Notes: generated by a model not told the origin, from the sequence alone. DNA of 64,000 nt from Oegoconia quadripuncta (GCA_949316235.1 OX438758.1:496001-560000); one strand, 5' to 3'. Numbered from the stretch's first letter, positions 43,390-53,214 are shown. A program made the numbers and translations.

Positions 43390-43860
43390 TGATATTCTCT
43401 TTTCCAGTTACATTCGCTGGGGGGTAGCGAAAATCAGCATTTCTGGTCAGTCCCTACCGTATATACCAAAACACTTTGTTAAAAGTTAAATACCTCCGAT
43501 ACGGCTTCACCGTTTTTCATCAAATATAGTTATAAACCTGTCTCCTTGTTTAGTTATTCGTACCAAAAAAACGCACTCAAATCAGACCGAGCATTACTGA
43601 GATATGTACATACAAAACTGGACTTCTTTAGTATTTAAAATTAATCCAAAGTTCTTAGCAATATTTGATGAAAATCTGTTAAGCCGTTTCGTAGATTTTT
43701 AGTTCTTAACATTGCTATTTGGTGTATTTTAATGATTCGGGAATTCAGGGACTTTCTAAACTACAATTTTGTTTTTATATTTAAGATTAGACTCCGAGAG
43801 AGGTGTGGTCATGTTTAATGAAAATCGGTAAAGTCGATTCGAAGACATTTAGCATTGGTT
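43390..43860. other. Old dispersed repeat debris
   Basis: TTCACCGTTTTTCATCAAAT and TTAAGCCGTTTCGTAGATTT resemble widespread lepidopteran repeats, as at 59.4 kb. No ORF. Confidence 0.35.
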
Positions 43861-43863
43861 CTT

Positions 43864-44177
43864 TTTTTTATGCACAACGGGTTTGTACTTGACCTCAATC
43901 ACACCTGATGTAAAGTGAAGATGAAGTCAAAGGTAGAAGCGTGCTGACTCGGAAACCCCAACAGATTTGGGGAACTAGCTATCTTATCTCTTACAACCGG
44001 AACACAACATTCCTTATGCAGATTTAGATAAGATGGTGGTAGCTAGCCAGGCGGACATTGAAAATTCCCTACCACCAATCAAACCGAGTACTTACACATG
44101 TACCCCGCTGGGGAACGAACCCGCAACCTCCGATTTATAAATCCAATGTTGTTTACATTGAGCCCAAATAGGCGGTT
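43864..44177 (-). mobile_element. SINE-2, near full length
   Basis: ATGCACAACGGGTTTGTACT to ACATTGAGCCCAAATAGGCGG; box B complement GGGAACGAACC is mutated. Confidence 0.88.
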
Positions 44178-44209
44178 CTCTTAGGAGTTTTCTAAACTAT
44201 CACTTTATT

Positions 44210-44290
44210 TATAACCTCACACTTACACAAATCATAGTCCCAAACTAAGCTTATGCTATGGATAATAGATAACAAAGTATATCAGAATAT
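44210..44290 (-). mobile_element. SINE-1 tail fragment
   Basis: CACTTACACAAATCATAGTC, CCAAACTAAGCTTATGCTAT, GGATAATAGATAAC. Confidence 0.6.
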
Positions 44291-44397
44291 ATAGAATCAA
44301 TAAATTAAAAACAAAAATACTCTGGAATAAAATGTATATCATAATGGTTCTCAGTAGACATGGACATATAATGTTGTGCGTGGTCCAATTTGAGTGA

Positions 44398-44438
44398 GGA
44401 CTTTTCCATCCAATTCTTTAAATTGGACGGAAAAGTCC
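44398..44438. repeat. Hairpin, 18-bp stem with one mismatch
   Basis: GGACTTTTCCATCCAATT (44398-44415) pairs with AATTGGACGGAAAAGTCC (44421-44438), loop CTTTA. Outer GTCCA/TGGAC repeats flank it. Confidence 0.8.
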
Positions 44439-44604
44439 CCCAAGTGGACCGATCATCCGTCGACCGCGTGCAGACCTTCATAGTCAAATTCCTCTGTACC
44501 AACCACACGGCTTGAACTATGTACTCACTGTTAAAACTATTATCTCCCAATAATCAAATAATTCATGAGGAAACCTGTGCCTGAGAGCCATAATGCCTGA
44601 GAAA

Positions 44605-44775
44605 AAGAATTGGTGGCTCAGCGGTTAAGACGCGGTCTTCCACTTTGGGATGTTCGGGTTTGATTTCCAGGCAGGCCGTTTCTGTTCCAGCGTGGTGGAG
44701 TATGGCTCATACTCATTATACGAGGGAAGGCCTATATCCTTGCAGTGGGATGTTTACGGGCTAAGATGATGAATC
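44605..44775 (+). mobile_element. SINE-3-type head joined to R9
   Basis: GGTGGCTCAGCGGTTAAGAC (box A) and GTTCGGGTTTGATTTCC (degenerate box B), followed by CCAGCGTGGTGGAGTATGGC and GAGGGAAGGCCTATATCCTT, the R9 sequence in reverse. This suggests R9 is the body of a related SINE. Confidence 0.6.
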
Positions 44776-45124
44776 AAATAATTAAGTCCTGGCAATATCC
44801 TGACCTTTGTGTACAGATTTCAGTAAATTTGTTTTGTATGTATTTTCTTTTGTGCAATAAACTGTTTACAAACAATATCAATATTGGTAATGTTCTCCTG
44901 GCTTTTGAGATAATAGTCAGAAGGCTACCTATTACCAAAATTGATATTTCCAGGACCTTATTCAATTATTTAGCTACTAAAGTATTCCTTGACAAGAGAA
45001 AGGCACCAGCCGCGTCCCTGGAGTCTATAGTCAATAAAAGTGATCATTCCGCACGATTGCCATCAATTAGCGTTGTGCAGTTAAATTACTTTTAGTAGCG
45101 CTTTTTATTTCGCAGTTAATATTC

Positions 45125-45660
45125 ATTGGGATGTGACGTCACGAGGGCGGTCAACCATTTGTAGTAGAAATTGACTTTGCTATTGCAAAGAGGACGGCGC
45201 CGCTCTCCATGTTGGAAAAAACTTCTACATCAGAGTAAGCAAAGTGCCGCTCCCTCTGCCTGACAACAATTCTACATTGGAGTAAACACGGGGCCGCCCC
45301 TCTGCCTGACAGAACTTCTCCATTGGAGTAAGCATGAGCATCTGCCTCTGCTTAACAAAATTCTACATTTAGAGTAAGCACGGCATCGCTCCCCGCTAGA
45401 TAAGACTTCCACATTGAGGTAAGTATGGAACTGCTGCCCCTATTCGACAAAACTTATACCTACACTCCAGTATGCCACTTTTGGGTTTGTAGACAGTGAG
45501 TCACATGTAGATACGCAGTCACGTTTTACGTGATCAGTGTTTTTGGGTAGTAACCGGCGTCCCGGGGCAGTCATTCCCTTTGTCACGCGGAGCTCGGTCG
45601 TTCTCTTGTACTGCCTGTGATGGGACAATAAACTCAGTGAATCAAGTATTTGGACGTTTC
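45125..45660 (+). mobile_element. LTR-like segment, possible solo LTR
   Basis: Begins near TGTGACGTCACGAGGGCGGT (CRE palindrome 45134-45141), contains the 46-bp repeats, then a GC-rich stretch (CCGGCGTCCCGGGGCAGTC) and AATAAA (45627-45632). The arrangement is like an LTR, but no matching second LTR, primer site or target duplication is found. Hypothesis only. Confidence 0.25.
45223..45470. repeat. Degenerate 46-bp minisatellite, about 5 units
   Basis: TTCTACAT and close variants start at 45223, 45270, 45316, 45361 and 45407 (spacings 47, 46, 45, 46), each followed by (G)GAGTAAGCA and a CTGCCTGACA-like end. A sixth partial unit is at about 45452. Confidence 0.85.
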
Positions 45661-45739
45661 ATTATATCTCTCCTTAACGGGTAGCATAGATTGGCAAAGC
45701 AACAATCGTAAAAGGTTAATGAAGTGAAAATTACAAAAC

Positions 45740-45830
45740 GATACATCGACGGCACTACATCCCCATCGTTGGGATATAGCCTCTTCCCACTAAGAGAGGC
45801 TATGGGACACAATTGACCACACAGGTTCTG
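45740..45830. repeat. Dispersed repeat R9, diverged
   Basis: GGCACTACATCCCCATCGTT, GGGATATAGCCTCTTCCCAC, GAGAGGCTATGGGACACAAT. Confidence 0.45.
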
Positions 45831-45975
45831 TGCAGATTGGTAAAAATGTGTCTTTGTGTCTTTTCAAGCAGCAACTTAGACCACCTATCTAACTGAACTG
45901 GTACCTTCTATTTAAATAAAACCATGCCATTAGTGGTCACCCATCTGTGGACAGAGTTGGAAACGCTAGTTGTGC

Positions 45976-46500
45976 TTATACTGATATCTCTAAAAATCTA
46001 TAAATAAAGTACATACAGAATAAATCTATGCTTAAAGACTTCAAGACAGTCAATAACTTCTCTGTATCCTCGTAGGTCAAATTTTGAAGAAAATCTTGTA
46101 GTAATTTCTTATTATGACTGTAGGGTAAGGTGGCAATTTTTGCATTTAATCTATTATAAAGAAGAGGTCCTAGGAACACGTAAAATCTAGATGAAAATGC
46201 ACGTTTTGTTCCTGCGTTGTTAGGGCAAACTACATCCTTTCGCCTTTTGTTAGTAATTTCAGTGCTATATGGAAGAGTTTTGTGCTTTTTAAGCACGATA
46301 CTTATTATAAATAATTGTCGGATTGTTAATACTTTACAAGATTTATAAAGAAGATCAGTGGGGTAGAGAAATGAACGAAAAGTAGAGACCTTTAGAATCG
46401 CTCTTTGCGCTCTTTCAATTTAGGCACGTAGGGCATCGTCTACCTTCAGCAGGCGCCATGCAGAGTACCACTGTTGATCCTGGATTACAGGAGTTACAGT
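45976..46500 (-). pseudogene. LINE polymerase C-terminus
   Basis: The minus strand is open for about 150 codons (46430 to 45976) with LERAQRAILKVSTFRSFLYP, TDLLYKSCKVLTIRQLF, GTKRAFSSRFYVFLGPLLYN and KKLLQDFLQNLTYEDTEKLL. This layout (two-helix segment, conserved aromatic, RFxxxGPxLYNxL) is the C-terminal tail of jockey/CR1-type LINEs. An upstream in-frame stop precedes it (WYSAWRLLKVDDALRA-stop). Not the same family as LINE-A or B. Confidence 0.65.
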
Positions 46501-46504
46501 GGGA

Positions 46505-46845
46505 GGAGTGCGGAAGAAGGATCTGAAGTATACAATTCACCGACAAAGGTTGAAGTCAGCGCTTTAAAAGTGGATAATTGAAGTTCAAAATTATATTCCA
46601 GTGAATCATTGAGCATGGTTCAAGTGGCATCCCTTACACACAGTTAAATTTACGAGCTTAGGTTAATGTTGCAGTTAACAGCCCATACAGTGAATATTGA
46701 AGTTTATTGTCGAGACGTTAACTTTGTATGTGGAAGATGTTATTACCTATTTTATTATGCTCTAACGCATTTATAATAAGTGTTAGTTGTGTTAGAATGA
46801 TGCTTCCGACCGATTTCGACCATAGCCTTATATATATATATATAG
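46505..46845. other. Intergenic
   Basis: Nothing recognised apart from a short (TA)n at about 46831. Confidence 0.3.
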
Positions 46846-46847
46846 CG

Positions 46848-46993
46848 AGCATATTCCTTCCTTAAAGGCCGGCAACGCCACTGCGGATCTTCCGTTTCCG
46901 TAGATGGTTATGGGCAGCGGTGACACTTACCATCAGGTGCGCCTCTTGCTCGTTTGCCCACCTCTTCAATAAAAAAAAAAAAAAAAAAAAAAA
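46848..46993 (+). mobile_element. SINE-3-like 3' end with poly(A)
   Basis: CTTCCTTAAAGGCCGGCAAC, GGGCAGCGGTGACACTTACC, ATCAGGTGCGCCTCTTGCTC, GTTTGCC, then about 23 A residues. Diverged subfamily. Confidence 0.72.
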
Positions 46994-47032
46994 TAGCCAC
47001 CACTTCGACTCCAAATCGGTTTGGAGCTGTTA

Positions 47033-47363
47033 CCGCCTCCGTGGCTCAATGTAAACAACATTGGGTTTACGATTCGGAGGTCGCGGGTACGATCCCCAGC
47101 GGGGTATATGTTTAAGTACTCGGTTTGGGTGGTCGTAGAGCACTTTAAATATCCGCCTGGCTAGCTACCACCATCTTATCTAAATCTGCCGCCAAGCAGC
47201 AATGTTAATAGCATTGTTGTGTTCCCGGTTGTCAGAGATAAGATAGCCAGTCCCCCAAATGTGTTGGGGTTTTCGGGTCAGTACGTTTCCACCTTCGACC
47301 TCATCTTCACTTAACATCAGGTGTGATTGAGGGCAAGTACGAACCCGTCATGCATAAAAAAAA
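47033..47363 (+). mobile_element. SINE-2, full length
   Basis: CCGCCTCCGTGGCTCAATGT to ATCAGGTGTGATTGAGGGCA, CATGCATAAAAAAAA. AGCTG occurs on both flanks but is too short to call a duplication. Confidence 0.9.
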
Positions 47364-47364
47364 G

Positions 47365-47630
47365 CTGGTGCGCTCGAAGATGGCTAACATAGCCGATCTT
47401 TGCGGTGAACTCCCGTGTGCAATGTGGGTACGTAAGCACACCTTCCACGTAGTGATAGTGAATGGCAGCAGGTGGACGGGTTTTCGACTCGCCGTGTTTA
47501 GCTGCTCCTCGAAATCGCATTCTCCTGCGTCATTCAGGACGTTGTGCTGCCATATTGCATCTTTTCATATGGCGCTTCTGAACATCCTTGTATCTTTACT
47601 TTCGCTTGCCATCCTCTAGTTCAGACATAA
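47365..47630 (-). mobile_element. LINE C-terminus with a C2H2-like finger
   Basis: The minus strand carries ERLKRHMKRCNMAAQRP, a stop, then in the 67-codon frame YVEGVLTYPHCTREFTAKIG and YVSHLRAHQ. The C-terminal H-C-x-F-x-AKIG-x-x-SH-x-R-x-H motif is a known ending of one LINE group's polymerases. The first cysteine is lost (TYPHC). Confidence 0.6.
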
Positions 47631-47704
47631 TAGTTAGATCAACAGTTTTACAATAGAGTTCCCGATGTATATACAATCTTTGATAAATATAAGACTATTA
47701 AATA

Positions 47705-47932
47705 ATAAATAAATAAATATTTCGGACACTTAAACCAATCATCTAGTCCCAAACTAAGCAAAGCTTGTACTATGGATACTAGATAACCGATAAATATACA
47801 AAAATATTTATATAAACATCCATGACTCGGGAAAAAATGTTCGTATTCATCACAAAAACATTTACCCGTCGCGGGATTCGAACAGATTGGTTTCGCTGAC
47901 AGAGTCACTATCCACTACACCAATCGGTCGGT
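47705..47932 (-). mobile_element. SINE-1 with a deletion across box B
   Basis: Complete tail and body. The GCGGGATTCGAAC block is joined directly to AGATTGGTTTCGCTGAC, removing about 8 bases of the T-arm, so internal promoter function is doubtful. Confidence 0.85.
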
Positions 47933-47934
47933 AT

Positions 47935-48410
47935 TACTATTATGAAATATCCGGCTACTTGAGCGATAAAAATGCATGAAACTAGCCGCTCGATTGTCAA
48001 GTTATTGTTGGCCGCTGGGAAGCGACTGAATGCCTAAAGATGAAATATAATTTCATGACTTTATATTTTAATTAATATAAATATTACTGCTCGTTCACAA
48101 AGCTGATTACATAAAAATAACGAGTACGAGTGGATACTATAAATCAGAAACTTATTAAGAAAGCATATATAATATTAAAATATTACATTATTTGGAAAAG
48201 AATTCAATGAATATGATACACATAAAGTTTTTTTGAAAATCAATAAAACTAAAGCTAAACTAAATGACGCAAACGTCATCCAGACGTCAAAATCATCCAT
48301 GGACGTAACACGTCCACCACATACACACCACGTAACGAAGGTCTGAAGATGAAGCCAGAAGATTGGCATTGGAACTCCTTGATGGAGTAAACTCTATCAA
48401 AGTTATTCGT
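47935..48410. other. Intergenic with LINE-A2 crumbs
   Basis: ATTACTGCTCGTTCACAAAG (48080) is a short LINE-A2 3' UTR match. Otherwise unassigned. Confidence 0.35.
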
Positions 48411-48413
48411 CCT

Positions 48414-48505
48414 ATTTTTACGCACAAAGGGTTGGTACTTGACCGCAATCACACCTGATGTTAAGTGAAGATGAGGTCGTAGGTGGAAGTGCACTGACCC
48501 GGAAC
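48414..48505 (-). mobile_element. SINE-2 tail fragment
   Basis: CGCACAAAGGGTTGGTACTT, CAATCACACCTGATGTTAAG, AGATGAGGTCGTAGGTGGAA. Confidence 0.78.
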
Positions 48506-48509
48506 TTTG

Positions 48510-49025
48510 TACTACAACAATAATTATGATGGAATATTAAATACTTGTTTAAAAAAAACATTTTTTTTTATTGTAGAACGTATTATATCTTGTATTTACT
48601 TTTCTTTGGTAAAAATATTACGATGCCAATGTTAATATATTGACTTCTTGAAATATAGTCCAATGTTTAGCAAAATTTTATCGTTACCATCGAGTTTTAT
48701 TGTCGTTTGACCTTAACCGATTTTATATGTACTTATGTATACTTAAGTATATTGTGTGATATCTCCAATCTGATGTGTCAACAGTATAATGTGGATGTTT
48801 GTGTACAATCAGGCTGATTTGACGACGGAAACGTGGAATAAGTTTATAGGCCATATGCACACTAGTCGCTATTACATGTTTAAGTAATTCCCCAAAGGTT
48901 GGGTTAGCGAATCTTCCTTCGAGATCAACGGTTGCGTGTTCTAATCCCGCTAGAGATACCTAAAATCAAAAAAGTTTTATTACCTTAGTTATAAAAATAA
49001 CGTGAACTCTAACTCTAAAACTTTT
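48510..49025. other. Intergenic; decayed SINE-1 head at about 48890-48960
   Basis: AGATCAACGGTTGCGTGTTC, TAATCCCGCTAGAG. No gene. Confidence 0.4.
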
Positions 49026-49029
49026 TAAA

Positions 49030-49320
49030 GCATACTGTCAGACATTCTACACGAGCAGTCTGTGGGCCAACTTTAGACAAAAAGCGTACAATGCTCTATG
49101 TATCCAATATAATAACGTGTGTAGGGCTCTGTTCCGTCTCCCTCGCTATTGTAGCGCATCTGGAATTTTTGCCGACGCCAGCGTGGATGATTTCCATGCT
49201 TTGATAGGCACAATGTTAATACAAGGAATAAGAACCAGTTATCTATTTATGTTAGCCGACTTCACAAAGTTAGTAAATCGTTCAAAGGGCAATGTATACG
49301 CTTTTATAATAAGGTTCTCA
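49030..49320 (+). mobile_element. Chimeric LINE remnant
   Basis: 49070-49210 reads LWANFRQKAYNALCIQYNNV, CRALFRLPRYCSASGIFADA, SVDDFHALIG, a polymerase C-terminus of one LINE family. From about 49212 it continues as LINE-A2 (ATGTTAATACAAGGAATAAG, CACAAAGTTAGTAAATCGTT, AAAGGGCAATGTATACGCTT). The join retains no intervening sequence. Confidence 0.7.
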
Positions 49321-49324
49321 CATC

Positions 49325-49648
49325 ATCATCACATCTCAAAAGCTTCCCATCTCTCTTTGTCTATAAACAAAATAAAAATAAAAATATTTTATTTCAGACA
49401 AATACAGACCATAGGTGTTAGTACAAATTTTACTTACTAGGTTAATATTATACCTAATTTTATAAAATTAATTAATTTAAAATAAATCATCTGAGACTTG
49501 ACTCATCCTCTGCCCGCAAACTCATCGAGACCTCAGAACATGCAGTTCGATGAACCTGCCGACCAGAAGAGAGTCCAATCTGTCTCCCACCATCCCTAAC
49601 ACTCTATTAGAGCTCCCGCGCACTCTCCGTACCGTTGACGCAGTCTTT
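49325..49648. other. Unassigned
   Basis: 49490-49640 reads as a short damaged frame (ETSEHAV, PTIPNTLLELPRTLRTVDAV) with protein-like composition, perhaps another LINE piece; not identified. Confidence 0.25.
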
Positions 49649-49649
49649 T

Positions 49650-50085
49650 TGCGCATCAAATCAAATCAAAATATTTTATTTCATAGGATAAAATTATCAC
49701 TTGAAAACGTCACTATTAATATTACATTTAAATTTACTGCTCATTCACAAAGCTGACTCCCCAGAGAAGAACGAGCAAGAAACTCTAGGGTTGCTCTTCT
49801 AAACAGGTTATAGGTTGCGATTTGATAATTATATGAATAATAAGACAGCTATGTCCATGCGTACTTATCATTCAAATAGTCAGTGATTTTATAATAGCCT
49901 TTTGTTAATAATTTCTGTTTTATGATTGCTTTAAATTTATTTAAGGCAAATTTTGAATGTCTACTGGAACCTTATTATAAAAGCGTATACATTGTCCCTT
50001 GACTTACTTGGTGACTTTATGTAAGCGACTGATATGGACAGCAAGCTTATTTTTATATCTTTGTGTATTTCACTATATATTTTTT
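49650..50085 (-). mobile_element. LINE-A2 3' portion
   Basis: Starts ATCAAATCAAATCAAAATAT, continues ATCACTTGAAAACGTCACTA, CCCCAGAGAAGAACGAGCAA, with C-terminal coding to about 50085, where LINE-B begins. Confidence 0.82.
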
Positions 50086-50086
50086 A

Positions 50087-50222
50087 TTATGATTGACTGG
50101 ATTCGCGTTTGACCACAATCTCACCTGATGGAAAGTGACGATGTGGTCGAAGATGAAGCACACGATCCCAGTAAATGCCTATACACTCTGCTCTTGAAGA
50201 TCCCAAGGTTATAGGATTCAAT
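50087..50222 (-). mobile_element. LINE-B 3' end
   Basis: GACTGGATTCGCGTTTGACC, ACAATCTCACCTGATGGAAA, CTCTTGAAGATCCCAAGGTT. Confidence 0.78.
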
Positions 50223-50479
50223 TTTCCTAAACCATTGCAGATTCTTACGTACAGATGTTTTATGTGATTACGTACAGACATGACATCACAACCTATATCC
50301 CAAATTAAATTCTTAATTTAATTAGTCTGGGGTCAAGGTAATAATATAATCATGTTTATTTTAGAAACTATAGCTGCGAGAAAATTAAAAGATAAAGCCC
50401 CTCTGCGAGCGATTTTCAAAAAATATTCAGGTGTCAAAACGTTAAAACTTTTCTCTCAGAACAATAACATACTAAATAA

Positions 50480-50800
50480 TTATTTTTTTCATTTTATTCT
50501 CTCCTCTCGGAGAAGCCAAAGGGATCTAAGCCCATACAGCCATGTCTTATTTCTTTTATTTCTTCAGTTTATAAGTCAGTCTCAGTCAAAACAAGTAATT
50601 AGTCGTATACTTGGTATATGTATATAGAGTCTAGTCACGGTCAAGTAATTCTTCAGTAAAGTGGCAGAATGCTTTACAAAAGATTTTGGCTTCTTGCGGG
50701 CCGAAATTTACACTTCCCTTCACTTGTACACCATCAGTAACGTTTGCTGCACAATATTCTGCCATTATTAAGCTTCAAAAGTTAGAATGCACAAATTTTA
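50480..50800 (-). mobile_element. Dispersed retro-element R7 with an intact 44-codon ORF
   Basis: The minus strand runs from about 50800 to an A-rich end near 50480. It holds an uninterrupted frame at 50765-50631 (MAEYCAANVTDGVQVKGSVN, then FGPQEAKIFCKAFCHFTEEL, LDRD, stop). The other two copies align along it but carry about 20 extra bases and stops. The 3' UTR (AAGACATGGCTGTATGGGCT, GGCTTCTCCGAGAGGAGAGA) resembles common lepidopteran retroelement tails. Whether the ORF is translated is unknown. Confidence 0.6.
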
Positions 50801-50804
50801 AGAA

Positions 50805-51140
50805 TTATAGAGAAAAATGCAACTTCACTCCAATTCTAATTTAGTGTTATGGCTGCATCGTTGTGTCCGACCAAGCCGAGATCTCGCAAAAAGCCTGACA
50901 TCTGGAAAGATAAGAATCAATGGCTACTTGATGACAGCAAATATGTCAGGGCAGTGTTTCGCGTGCATATCCTATGACAATCGTTCTAAAGAGCTAACCA
51001 AAACAGATTTGAAATAAAATACAAACCTGAATGAATTTTATAAAATATAAGCTTGTAACAGAAGTTGAATATATCCAAATGGATCGAGGTTGATCCACTG
51101 TAGTTTTTATTGGAGAAGTTTTTAACTCAAAAGTTGCATG
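50805..51140 (+). promoter_or_regulatory. Upstream region of the membrane-protein gene, TATA-like box
   Basis: TATAAAA at 51039-51045 lies about 105 bases before the ATG. An in-frame TGA at 51091-51093 closes the frame upstream, so the coding region cannot extend further without splicing. No clear initiator motif. Confidence 0.3.
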
Positions 51141-51147
51141 TTGCAAA

Positions 51148-51669
51148 ATGCGTCGCGTCAAATGTTGCTGTTTCTGCATAACGAATATGAAAACTGCATA
51201 CATAATATCCTGCGTCACGTCCCTGCTACTGGCATTGGGTAACCTTGGAATATACATGGTCGTGACAAACATCCCGCCTTGCCCCTTCCTGTTTCTATTC
51301 AATAATGGAACGGAAATAGTCCCAGAAGTAGCGTATTATGTCGGACTAGTTTACGCATCTTTATCAGAGGTAATGATCATAGGAATATCCATATTTCTGC
51401 CACTTGCTGTGTGCTATATGGTGATAAGGAAACTCCTGAAGTGGTTCGTAGTTACGTTTATATTAGCTATATGTGTTCTACGTACAGCTTTCTACGCTGT
51501 AGTGTTAACGCTTGTGTATTTGAAACCGTGCGAATTCATATACGACATTGACATGGAGAACTTTCTATATTTGTGCCTTATAGTGGCCGGGTATAATTCT
51601 GTAGTTCTAATAATGTTCCTTTATAACGCGTTAATTATATATTCCCATAAAATTGTTCAGCAAGATTGA
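51148..51669 (+). CDS. Four-pass membrane protein, LAPTM-like (insect family)
   Basis: A single open frame of 173 codons without introns. The short basic, cysteine-rich N-terminus (MRRVKCCCFC) is followed by four hydrophobic segments at about residues 15-39, 62-92, 96-123 and 138-164. A glycosylation-type NGT lies in the first loop (about residue 53). The CCxC cluster just before TM1, the 4-TM layout and the size resemble LAPTM4/5-type lysosomal membrane proteins and the insect-expanded relatives; that is my inference by shape, not an alignment. The start is supported by CAAAATG context, the in-frame stop at 51091 and absence of an earlier ATG after it. A SINE-2 lies 15 bases after the stop, so the native 3' UTR is interrupted or very short. 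It could be a retrocopy (no introns) or a genuine single-exon gene. Function unknown; a role in endo-lysosomal membranes would fit the family. Confidence 0.6.
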   Translation: MRRVKCCCFCITNMKTAYIISCVTSLLLALGNLGIYMVVTNIPPCPFLFLFNNGTEIVPEVAYYVGLVYASLSEVMIIGISIFLPLAVCYMVIRKLLKWFVVTFILAICVLRTAFYAVVLTLVYLKPCEFIYDIDMENFLYLCLIVAGYNSVVLIMFLYNALIIYSHKIVQQD

Positions 51670-51683
51670 CTGAATCAAACATT

Positions 51684-51824
51684 TTCTTTTTATGCACGAC
51701 GGATTCGTACTTGACCTCAATCACACCTGATATTAAGTGAAGATGAGGTCGAAGGTGGAAGCGTACTGACCCGGAAACTCTAACACTTTTGGGGCGACTG
51801 GCTATCTTTTCTCTGACAACTGAG
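51684..51824 (-). mobile_element. SINE-2 tail half
   Basis: ATGCACGACGGATTCGTACT, CTCAATCACACCTGATATTA, to GACTGGCTATCTTTTCTCTG. Immediately 3' of the membrane-protein ORF. Confidence 0.82.
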
Positions 51825-51832
51825 ATTTTCAT

Positions 51833-51960
51833 TTATAATAAGTATTTGTAAATAAATACTTATTATAAATGAAAACATCCATAACTCGGGTACACATGTC
51901 CGTATTCATCACACAAACATATGCCCCTAGCGGGATTCGAACCCGCGACCATTTAGCCAA
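51833..51960 (-). mobile_element. SINE-1b head half
   Basis: AATAAATACTTATTATAAAT, CCATAACTCGGGTACACATG, GCGGGATTCGAACCCGCGAC. Box B intact. Confidence 0.78.
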
Positions 51961-52062
51961 ATTATCCAAGGGCGTTGATAATTTTTAATGACTTTATCAA
52001 CTCTTTCTAGTATCAAAGAGCTGGAAGCTAGTATAATGTTATAACACATACAGCATAAGTGT

Positions 52063-52239
52063 GCCCGCCCACGACCGACTTTTTGTAGGACCGATAATCG
52101 GCCGATTTTCTCGTCAATACTTTTATCACCGATATTGTGACCGATTTTTTGTAGGACGTGTGCGTTGAAACATTACAATCAGTACGTTCCATTTTTCTCC
52201 TATAAAAAATCGGTCACCGATTGTCGGTCGTGGGCGGGC
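52063..52239. mobile_element. Foldback MITE, 17-bp perfect termini
   Basis: GCCCGCCCACGACCGAC (52063-52079) and its exact reverse complement (52223-52239). The interior has imperfect direct and inverted repeats of ACCGATTTTTTGTAGGA. Confidence 0.82.
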
Positions 52240-52585
52240 AGCCCTAGGGACTCCTCAAAGGTTATGTTTGTAAGGTACTTGTTCCACTGTTGTTCGAGCG
52301 AGCTATTGTATAGTTTTGTCGCTTGGCAAATGACAAGCGAGTAAGCAGTACAATTGACAGTACTTGGTACGTGGTACGACGTCTACTGACAGTAGATAAT
52401 GCCTTAATGGTGTGAAGGGATGGTGGTGTTCTAAATGGGTCCCAAAATTTAAGAAAATAGGGCGTGTATAAGTTGGAAAAGAGGATTCCCATGAGCAAAT
52501 GAAAGTATAAAAGTTTTTGCTCGACCCATGCTTTCATATACACATATTTACATACATATATTTCGATTGATTGAATTTATTGATA

Positions 52586-52795
52586 TATTAGGTCCTTACC
52601 TATGAAATTGGCGTTTTGTATGAAGAATTTCATTAAGACTGTTTTCTCCATACAAACATTTTTGATTTTTTTTTTGGGAACGGCAAATCCAAATTTAGCT
52701 AAACTTTGTGTGTATTATCGGATAACATTAAGTTAAGTATAGGCAGCGTTAATTTTTAAAAGTAACCGCTTTATAAAAGTTTCAGCGAATTTCAG
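52586..52795. mobile_element. MITE-F, left half
   Basis: TTAGGTCCTTACCTATGAAA through TTTATAAAAGTTTCAGCGAA, then replaced by SINE-1b sequence. Confidence 0.78.
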
Positions 52796-52801
52796 CAAAT
52801 T

Positions 52802-52893
52802 TCAGAAACATTATGCCCCTAGCGGAATTCGAACCCGCAACCTTTTGGTATAGTGGTCAGACTTGCTACCCACTACACCAAACAGGTCGTCTA
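52802..52893 (-). mobile_element. SINE-1b head
   Basis: CCCCTAGCGGAATTCGAACC, CTTTTGGTATAGTGGTCAGA, CACTACACCAAACAGGTCGT. Confidence 0.75.
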
Positions 52894-52899
52894 TAAGAT

Positions 52900-53210
52900 G
52901 ACATAGCGACTCAACGAACAGTGTCATTTTCGAAGCATAATTTGACAGATTGTGAAATTTTGCGGCACATGATTGGTCTGAGGTCTCATGGCTATTCCAA
53001 CGGTGATTATTACATACGCTATTTTATTCTATGGCTCTGAATCGCGCCTGCGATTTTTTCTCTGTCGAGTCGCGTTAGTTGTGTTGTGGTTGTGTTATCT
53101 ATCTATCTATCAGTGGAACAGGTGCCTAATTTACTAATGTTTTATTAAAAGTAGTAATTAATTATAAACTACATTAGGTTATTTAATTTTAGCAATTACA
53201 ATTTCTTCCA
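52900..53210. other. Intergenic
   Basis: Nothing recognised. Confidence 0.3.
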
Positions 53211-53214
53211 AGCG

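Noticed and set aside
44305..44550. 81-codon minus ORF around the 44.4-kb hairpin
   Set aside because: No domain, and part of it is the hairpin palindrome.
44745..45095. 116-codon ORF
   Set aside because: No domain; begins in repeat R9 and has AT-driven composition.
47323..47619. 98-codon plus-strand ORF
   Set aside because: Opposite-strand shadow of a LINE C-terminus and the SINE-2 tail.
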